Made by a program: the position numbers and the translations under genes
The notes under the pieces: generated by a model
What the model saw: the letters and a program-made list of their open reading frames with translations, nothing else
Told to the model about the DNA's origin: nothing
Databases searched by the model: none
Assembly (NCBI GenBank): GCA_964519835.1
Contig: CAZFLD010000114.1
Coordinates: forward strand, 1-10,234
Direction: 5' to 3'
Source: CAZFLD01 sp964519835
Lineage (GTDB): Bacteria; Spirochaetota; Spirochaetia; DSM-27196; CAZFLD01
DNA length: 10,234 nucleotides
Part shown: piece by piece, positions 6,132-10,234 of the stretch
How positions within the stretch are numbered: the first letter of the stretch is position 1
Layout: each line of letters begins with the position of its first letter

Positions 6132-6373
6132 TCCACTACCTCCGTAACAACAAATGATAAGACGCCGTCCAACTCCCGGATTTCTCCACGGGCGAGGACG
6201 ATTTCCCCGGCGGTCAGCTCACATATCGGCGGACCGTCGATCTCAACCGTTCCGTCTTCAAGCACAGCAGCCACCTGCTTCGGGGTGCTCGAAAAGCGTC
6301 TGATCACAATCCGGGCATCCACTCCGATCCTTCTGGCCGCGGACGACGTTTTTAGAAATGTTTCTGCATTCAC
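6128..6373 (-). CDS. Small divergent SpoA-like (FliN-like) protein, first gene of the switch operon
   Basis: The GTG at 6373 has GGAGGT six nt upstream, giving 81 residues. A longer frame to 6460 exists but lacks such a site. Residues about 18-79 follow the SpoA strand pattern in compressed form: ARIVIRRF, LEDGTVEIDG in the place of GEGDVIELD, GEIVLARGEIRELDG like the FliN N-G-IARGEV segment, and a closing FVVTEVV. Family membership is inferred from this pattern and from position; identity is low. In related machines two different SpoA domains pair (FliM C-terminus with FliN, HrcQA with HrcQB), so it may be the partner of the adjacent FliN. It could instead be an unrelated small beta protein. 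Confidence 0.6.
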   Translation of the reverse strand: MNAETFLKTSSAARRIGVDARIVIRRFSSTPKQVAAVLEDGTVEIDGPPICELTAGEIVLARGEIRELDGVLSFVVTEVVE

Positions 6374-6425
6374 GTTTGTACCTCCAAGTGTTGTGGTTGC
6401 ACTTGTGAGTCTGTCACATTCGCGT

Positions 6426-6438
6426 ACCGGCTGCCGGT
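6426..6438. promoter_or_regulatory. Short dyad upstream of the switch operon
   Basis: ACCGGC and GCCGGT flank a single base, forming a 13-bp dyad between the AraC gene and the switch operon. It is short and GC-rich, so chance is possible. With the dyad at 6447-6470 it marks this 140-bp gap as a likely control region. Confidence 0.25.
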
Positions 6439-6446
6439 CGGATCTG

Positions 6447-6470
6447 GAACAAATGCGCACTATTTTGTTC
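6447..6470. promoter_or_regulatory. Inverted repeat GAACAAA-N10-TTTGTTC, candidate operator of the switch operon
   Basis: Two exact 7-bp arms separated by 10 bp lie 74-97 bp upstream of the first switch gene, in the only sizeable gap of this block. The arm spacing suits a dimeric regulator on one helical face. The AraC-family gene just upstream is an obvious candidate, although AraC proteins more often bind direct repeats. I could not identify a convincing -35/-10 pair around it. Confidence 0.4.
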
Positions 6471-6476
6471 GAACTC

Positions 6477-6490
6477 GCCCGCGAACGGGC
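6477..6490. other. GC-rich hairpin after the AraC gene
   Basis: GCCCG-CGAA-CGGGC is a perfect 5-bp stem with a tetraloop, 24 nt downstream of the AraC stop codon on its transcript. It lacks a T-tract, so it may attenuate or end the AraC message without being a classical terminator. Confidence 0.3.
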
Positions 6491-6513
6491 TGTTCGAGTC
6501 GGCCGGCTGGGGT

Positions 6514-7368
6514 CTATCTAGTCGAGCGACGGTACTCTCGCGGTGACACGCGCATAATTCGTCTGAAGTAGCGGTTAAAAAACGAGACGTTGTTGTATCC
6601 GACGTCGATTGCGATTTGCATCACGCTGAGGCTCGTCTTTCGCAGGAGGAGAGAGGCTTTTCTGATCCGAACTCTGTTGATGTACTCAAAAAGCGGCATC
6701 CCCACCTGCCGCGTAAACAATCGCGAAAGGTGTGACGGGCTTGTCTTTATCATCGATGCAAGCTCTTCTAGGCGGAGCGAACGGCTGTAGTGCATCTCGA
6801 TGTAGTCGAGGAGCTCAGCGAGGCCGTACGCAGCTTCCGGAAGGAAAGCGTCGGAGGTCAGCCCCGCCTGGTACGCTCCGAGGAGGACTTCCGTAACCAT
6901 TGAGCGGGCCAAGGTACGGTAGACGGGAGGTCGATCCCGCAGGACGGAGACAAGGCGATCGAGTGCCTCCAGCGTTGTCCTCTCGAAGGGACCGGTCTTG
7001 GCACCTCCCTCGGTCGAAAAGCCATCGAGGAAACTCACAAAGCCGGACTCTCCGAACGATCCAACAATCATCTGTTCGAGGAGGGGACTTCCTACAACCA
7101 TAATCCAGTAATCCGGCTCGGATGGTGATGTCTCTCCGGTGGGATGTCGCTGCTGGATATACCGCCACCGGCCGGCGTGCCACCAACAGAGCGCCGGAGC
7201 AGTTAGGCGTGTTGCGGAACCCTGTTGCTGCACAACATCGACGCTCCCGCCGGCGCAGATGAGTATCGCCGTGGCTGCTTCGATGCCGGCGACCGGTCGC
7301 GTAGACGCGGCGTTTTTCTCGAGGAAGAGGGGAAGAAGGGGATCGAGGTAGAGCGCCGGAGATTGCAT
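6514..7368 (-). CDS. AraC-family transcriptional regulator
   Basis: This 284-residue protein has the usual AraC layout. The N-terminal sensor part (about 1-170) is beta-rich and probably cupin-like, with a tryptophan-rich segment CWWHAGRWRYIQQ. The C-terminal pair of helix-turn-helix motifs (about 186-284) is clear: LRLEELASMIKTSPSHLSRLFTRQVG for the first, the joining helix with YINRVRIRKASLLL, then SVMQIAIDVGYNNVSFFNRYFRR and the ending SPREYRR. The effector is unknown. The ATG at 7368 has GAAGG a few nt upstream. The frame is open for 76 more codons through the tandem repeat at 7533-7592, but family length and the ribosome site favour 7368. It precedes the switch operon on the same strand by 140 bp and is a candidate regulator of it. 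Confidence 0.88.
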   Translation of the reverse strand: MQSPALYLDPLLPLFLEKNAASTRPVAGIEAATAILICAGGSVDVVQQQGSATRLTAPALCWWHAGRWRYIQQRHPTGETSPSEPDYWIMVVGSPLLEQMIVGSFGESGFVSFLDGFSTEGGAKTGPFERTTLEALDRLVSVLRDRPPVYRTLARSMVTEVLLGAYQAGLTSDAFLPEAAYGLAELLDYIEMHYSRSLRLEELASMIKTSPSHLSRLFTRQVGMPLFEYINRVRIRKASLLLRKTSLSVMQIAIDVGYNNVSFFNRYFRRIMRVSPREYRRSTR

Positions 7369-7532
7369 GCCTTCGCTCTTGAGTATAGCGGCCGCCGCAG
7401 AAAACCGAGGCACAATTTTCGCACCCGCGGCACTATCTTGCGCCCGTCGGACCACAAAGGCGACTCGCACCGGACGGCGCGGTTCGGCAATCACGAACAC
7501 GTGCCGCCAAGCCAATCGCGCTACACCGGTCC

Positions 7533-7592
7533 AACTGCGGGCAGGGCAACTGCGGGCAGGGCAACTGCGGGCAGGGCAACTGCGGGCAGGGC
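7533..7592. repeat. Four exact tandem copies of a 15-bp unit
   Basis: AACTGCGGGCAGGGC is repeated four times without a mismatch (7533-7547, 7548-7562, 7563-7577, 7578-7592). It lies between the lipoprotein terminator and the AraC gene, 165 bp upstream of the AraC start. The 15-bp period keeps the upstream AraC frame open and would read as repeated CPARS. It may be a variable-number repeat or a set of direct binding sites for a regulator. Confidence 0.9.
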
Positions 7593-7594
7593 AC

Positions 7595-7625
7595 AAAAAA
7601 ACCGCCCAACCATCCGGCTGGGCGG
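7595..7625 (-). terminator. Intrinsic terminator of the lipoprotein gene
   Basis: Read leftward, CCGCCCA (7625-7619) pairs with TGGGCGG (7608-7602) in a 7-bp GC-rich stem with a 10-nt loop, followed directly by seven T (7601-7595). It lies 39 nt beyond the lipoprotein stop codon. A second perfect hairpin, CGGTCGC-GGT-GCGACCG at 7631-7647, stands between the stop codon and this terminator. Confidence 0.9.
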
Positions 7626-7663
7626 CCCGTCGGTCGCGGTGCGACCGTCAGCGATTGTCTCGA

Positions 7664-8458
7664 CTAGCGATAAATCTCGAGTCGACCGAGGGCGGTCTGG
7701 ACGAGGTTGACGTAGTCGGGAAGGTCGGAAGCGGTAGCGGAAGTGGTTGCGTCAGCGAGCTCCCAGGTATTGTCGTCCGTACGAACCATCTCGTCGAGCT
7801 TGAAGCCGCCACCGTTCTCTTCGATGGTCTCTTCGATGGCATCGATGTTGCCCTGCCAGCCGATACCAAAGTTCCAGTACTCAGAACCCTCTTTGGTCAG
7901 GCTGCCGTAGCTGGTGGTGGTAACGGGTGCCGCGTCGCCGCCAAACTCGGTGTAAACGGCGAATTCGCCCGCAGCAATGTTTTCGTACCAAGCGGCCATC
8001 GTGCTTTGATTGCGAAGGATGGTCTTCTCGAGGTCGACTGCACCTGCAGGTTCGCCGTCTTCGTCGGCGACGACGTAGATGAGAGATGTACCAACGGTGG
8101 AGCCGACGTACATGTCCTCGCCGTACGAGACATACTTGGCCACACGCACCTCATCACCACGCACTACGTAGAAGACGGTGTTGTCTTCGGTCCAGTCGTC
8201 GGACTCCATGTCCACGACGGCGAGGGTGTGGGGCAGGAAGGCCTCGTCAATTTCGACGTCGAGGTCTCCGTCGCCGTCAACTTCCACAGTTGCCATTCCG
8301 ACGTAACCCCCGTGGGTGTAGGCGTAGGCGACAGCCGTCTGGTTCGGCACGTAACCGACTGAGGGACCGTCGCCGTTGCCGGCGTTGTTGTCATTGCCGC
8401 AGCTAATCAGAGCGATGCCGATAAACACGGCAAGCGTTAAGAGCATAATCTTGCGCAT
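7664..8458 (-). CDS. Highly acidic secreted lipoprotein of unknown function
   Basis: The 264-residue product starts with a short basic n-region (MRK), a hydrophobic core and the lipobox LISC, giving lipidation at C20. It is therefore anchored to a membrane on the outer side. A glycine- and asparagine-rich linker (20-33) follows. The mature part carries about 46 Asp/Glu against about 10 Lys/Arg by my count, which suggests a saline habitat. Segments such as AYTHGGYVGMATVEVDGDG and the second part with YWNFGIGWQGNIDAIEETI vaguely recall FMN-binding or membrane-immunogen lipoproteins of spirochaetes and clostridia, but I cannot assign it. It is a monocistronic unit with AGGAG eight nt before the ATG, its own promoter (8488-8516) and a strong terminator. 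Confidence 0.85.
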   Translation of the reverse strand: MRKIMLLTLAVFIGIALISCGNDNNAGNGDGPSVGYVPNQTAVAYAYTHGGYVGMATVEVDGDGDLDVEIDEAFLPHTLAVVDMESDDWTEDNTVFYVVRGDEVRVAKYVSYGEDMYVGSTVGTSLIYVVADEDGEPAGAVDLEKTILRNQSTMAAWYENIAAGEFAVYTEFGGDAAPVTTTSYGSLTKEGSEYWNFGIGWQGNIDAIEETIEENGGGFKLDEMVRTDDNTWELADATTSATASDLPDYVNLVQTALGRLEIYR

Positions 8459-8487
8459 AAAGGTTCTCCTTTTGGGATTTGCTTCCT

Positions 8488-8516
8488 ATTCTACACGTAT
8501 ATTGGAGACTTGAGAA
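8488..8516 (-). promoter_or_regulatory. Candidate sigma-70 promoter of the lipoprotein gene
   Basis: On the minus strand TTCTCA (8511-8516) and TAGAAT (8488-8493) are 17 bp apart, with four and five consensus matches. The leader would be about 25 nt and contains the ribosome site at 8466-8470. The AT-rich segment just upstream could act as an UP element. Confidence 0.55.
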
Positions 8517-8530
8517 GCTATTTCGGACTA

Positions 8531-8548
8531 AAATTATCGATTTAATTT
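8531..8548. promoter_or_regulatory. AT-rich dyad upstream of the lipoprotein promoter
   Basis: AAATTA-N6-TAATTT is an exact inverted repeat in an AT-rich island within GC-rich surroundings. It sits about 15 bp upstream of the -35 element, so an UP element or regulator site is plausible. Confidence 0.35.
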
Positions 8549-8573
8549 GAGTGAGTGGCGAACTCGGGAGTGG

Positions 8574-8595
8574 CGCCGGCGTCCTGCCGCCGGCG
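8574..8595. other. Strong GC hairpin downstream of srkA
   Basis: CGCCGGCG appears twice, separated by 6 nt. Because the unit is itself a palindrome, it forms both a direct and an inverted repeat with an 8-bp stem. It lies 44 nt after the srkA stop codon on the leftward transcript. No T-tract follows, so it is an RNA 3'-end structure at best rather than a proven terminator. Confidence 0.4.
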
Positions 8596-8638
8596 GGTCC
8601 GCCCGGCCGTGGTTCACGTACCATAGATTGGTTGCAGC

Positions 8639-9637
8639 TTAATTGCGCAGCTGTTCCTCGATCACCTCGACCTGGACACGAAGGTCTTCGGTTTCCCGTA
8701 TCCAAAACCCCTTGCTTCCCCAGCCGGGGTTGTCCGCGGCAAACCGGTGATCCGAAGCTTGTGAAGCTTGCCAGGCCAGGTAATAGATCATCCGCATTAG
8801 GCGGAGGGGCTCCACCAGCCGCCACTGTTGGGGATCAAAGTCGGCAAACTGCTCGTAGCCCGACAAGAGGTGGGTCAGCTCGGAACCCAGGTTGGGAATT
8901 CGGTCCGGCAGCAGAAGCCAGAGGTCTTGCACGGCCGGTCCTATCATCATGTCGTCGAAGTCGATCAAGAGCAGGCCTTCGCGACCGCGCTCCAAGATGT
9001 TTCCTCGGTGGAAGTCACCGTGAAGCCTTTGAAGCGGAACGCCGTCAAACAGCGGGAGAAGCGGCCGCAGTCCCCGCTCGGCAAGCTCGAAAAACTCGCC
9101 CGAAATCTCCGGATGAACGACGCCTTTATCCGACAAATCTTGGAGGAATCCGGCGGTGGAGTGATCGGGCGTACACGTTAGACGGTGGTCGGCGTGGTTG
9201 GTGAGGCCTACTTGGTGCACACGGCCGGCCAGCGCGCCAAGGCGAAACCAATCGTCCGGTCTCTCCGCGTCGAATCCGCGCCCGGCGCGTTTTGGGTAGA
9301 GCACCAGGCAGTACTCAACGGCGCCGTTGTCCTCTTCCCACTCAACGGTGCTGACGGTGTAACCGTCCTCGTCGACGATTGGAGCAACCACCGGAACGTC
9401 CGCGGCGGCACAGTCGGCAACAAACTCGTGCTCTTCCTCGATCGCGTCTATGCTCCACCGCCCCGGTCGATAGAACTTGACGACATACTCATCACCGGTC
9501 TCGCTTCGCACCCCGTAGACCCGGTTGACGTAGCTTGCATAGGGGGTGATCGTGCCGTCCAATTCCAAGCCGTAGATTTGCTCCACGGAGGAGATGACGT
9601 AGTGGGGGCTCAGGGCATCAAAGCCGGCCGTTTGCAT
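8639..9637 (-). CDS. srkA: SrkA/YihE-type protein kinase (stress response kinase A)
   Basis: The 332-residue product has the APH-like kinase fold of SrkA (YihE, RdoA), a Ser/Thr protein kinase tied in E. coli to envelope and oxidative stress. Length is close to the 328 residues of the E. coli protein. Signature parts are the ATP-binding lysine in YVVKFYRPGRW (K54), the acidic helix IEEEHEF (67-72), the catalytic loop LHGDFHRGNIL (205-215, D208 and N213), and the metal-binding LIDFDD (224-229) followed by GPAVQDLWLLLP. The C-terminal EPLRLMRMIYYLAWQASQ and FW-RE segments are characteristic of this family rather than of other aminoglycoside-kinase-like proteins. The ATG at 9637 is preferred over an in-frame TTG at 9667, which lacks a ribosome site. 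It overlaps the thioredoxin-like gene by 20 nt, so the two form an operon. Confidence 0.88.
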   Translation of the reverse strand: MQTAGFDALSPHYVISSVEQIYGLELDGTITPYASYVNRVYGVRSETGDEYVVKFYRPGRWSIDAIEEEHEFVADCAAADVPVVAPIVDEDGYTVSTVEWEEDNGAVEYCLVLYPKRAGRGFDAERPDDWFRLGALAGRVHQVGLTNHADHRLTCTPDHSTAGFLQDLSDKGVVHPEISGEFFELAERGLRPLLPLFDGVPLQRLHGDFHRGNILERGREGLLLIDFDDMMIGPAVQDLWLLLPDRIPNLGSELTHLLSGYEQFADFDPQQWRLVEPLRLMRMIYYLAWQASQASDHRFAADNPGWGSKGFWIRETEDLRVQVEVIEEQLRN

Positions 9638-10112
9638 GGGCCTCGAAACTCCGCCGGAGCGCCGCAACGTCTTGGAGGCCCGTTTGCACGTCGACCAGTT
9701 CTCCGTTGCCGTCTATAAATAGGAGCGTGCGGCGTCGCTCGTTGGTGTAGCGAGCCGCAAAATCCAAGCCTGCACTGGTGTGGATGTCCGCAACACGTAC
9801 AAGAAGCGCCTCGTCTGAGAACTCGCCTTCTATCCGTCGGACGTTGGCCCGTAGCTCACTACAGATTGGACAGGTTGCGTCGTGGACTTGAACAACGGCA
9901 GGAACGCCGTCACCGATGCCCGACAGGTCGTAGGCCCGGTTTTCCGCCGCAGCTGAGAGCACAATCGTAACGACAACACCGGCCGCAACTACTACGGCCG
10001 CGCCGATTCCGAGGAGGAGCCGCCGCCGATTGCGTCGCCTTTTTCGATCGGCCTTCTCTTGTCGCTTGCGGGCCTGAGTGATGTGTGATCCAGCTTGTTG
10101 TTTGGTCGCCAT
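9618..10112 (-). CDS. Membrane-anchored thioredoxin-fold protein with CPIC motif
   Basis: The 164-residue product has a strongly basic N-terminus (about 4-31), one membrane helix (about 32-54, LLLGIGAAVVVAAGVVV) and a small domain on the far side of the membrane. By the positive-inside rule the soluble domain is outside the cytoplasm. It contains VVQVHDATCPIC with C81 and C84 at the N-terminus of a helix, then LLVRVADI and RRTLLFIDGNGELVDVQTG, the usual thioredoxin strand order. The proline that normally precedes the TLLFID-like strand (cis-Pro) is arginine here. This may alter redox behaviour or mean the protein is not a classical oxidoreductase. The coupled SrkA kinase gene suggests a role in envelope thiol stress, by analogy to srkA-dsbA. 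The ribosome site is a G-run about 5 nt upstream of the ATG. Confidence 0.75.
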   Translation of the reverse strand: MATKQQAGSHITQARKRQEKADRKRRRNRRRLLLGIGAAVVVAAGVVVTIVLSAAAENRAYDLSGIGDGVPAVVQVHDATCPICSELRANVRRIEGEFSDEALLVRVADIHTSAGLDFAARYTNERRRTLLFIDGNGELVDVQTGLQDVAALRRSFEAHANGRL

Positions 10113-10234
10113 GTATGCCCCCGAATTACCTACTGTCGCAATAAAGAATACAATTGGCCAAGCCCGGTGGGTAGTGGGTCAGCAATTCGAAATGTGAGAG
10201 ATTGCGGGTGACGGTAAAACTCCAATAACTCCAA

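Noticed and set aside
4100..6373. Switch genes belonging to a non-flagellar type III secretion system (SctQ/HrcQ)
   Set aside because: SctQ systems have SpoA domains but no FliG. The FliG C-terminal torque domain here points to a rotary motor.
7533..7592. Possible CRISPR array
   Set aside because: The 15-bp units abut directly, with no spacers, and the unit is too short.
7367..8362. Rightward open frame of 331 codons antisense to the lipoprotein gene
   Set aside because: The opposite strand has a signal peptide, promoter, ribosome site and terminator; this frame crosses the terminator and the tandem repeat and is low complexity.
10217..10234. Direct repeat of about 9 bp at the right edge (AACTCCAA-type units)
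   Set aside because: Only two short copies at the cut edge; not enough sequence to call a repeat array or iteron.
1..10234. tRNA, rRNA, insertion sequence, prophage or integron signals
   Set aside because: No tRNA-like cloverleaf, transposase, integrase or terminal inverted repeats were seen on either strand.

Overview
The window is moderately GC-rich, densely coded bacterial chromosome with good Shine-Dalgarno sites and mostly ATG starts. It holds eight genes that appear complete and the first 21 codons of a ninth. Flagellar switch genes, a lipoprotein with an LISC lipobox, a cobalamin-type methyltransferase of the uroporphyrinogen decarboxylase (URO-D) superfamily and an AraC regulator would suit a free-living, possibly salt-adapted member of the Spirochaetota. 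The very acidic secreted lipoprotein supports salt adaptation. The taxonomic guess is an inference of moderate to low confidence, because no rRNA or other marker gene is present.

Left block (1-3979). A leftward gene runs off the edge. Facing away from it is a 722-residue ADP-forming acyl-CoA synthetase, followed on the same strand by a 416-residue URO-D-superfamily methyltransferase. Two near-identical perfect 18-bp palindromes (136-153 and 2618-2635) tie the block together. One sits where leftward transcription probably starts. The other exactly fills the spacer of a candidate promoter for the methyltransferase. This looks like one small regulon for a methylated or acyl substrate, with the regulator outside the window.

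Central block (4067-7592, all leftward). Reading order is an AraC-family regulator, then a tightly overlapping three-gene operon: an 81-residue divergent SpoA-like protein, a 100-residue FliN, and a 579-residue protein that joins a FliM-like half (CheC-like core plus SpoA-like domain) to the middle and C-terminal domains of FliG. The chimera has no CheY-docking peptide and no FliF-binding domain. The two motifs through which separate FliM and FliG normally hold each other (GGxG and EHPQ) are both altered. This is the most unusual content of the window: a compact, possibly undescribed rotor-switch module. Four exact 15-bp tandem repeats lie upstream of the AraC gene.

Right block (7595-10112, all leftward). 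A membrane-anchored thioredoxin-fold protein with a CPIC motif overlaps by 20 nt a SrkA/YihE-type kinase. This pairing recalls the srkA-dsbA operon of enterobacteria, with the order reversed. After a GC-rich hairpin and an AT-rich promoter region comes an acidic lipoprotein of unknown function, closed by a convincing intrinsic terminator.

The only gene-free stretch over 300 bases is 65-421. It holds the first palindrome and two candidate promoters. The last 122 bases (10113-10234) hold no gene that I can see. No tRNA, rRNA, CRISPR array, insertion sequence or attachment site was found.
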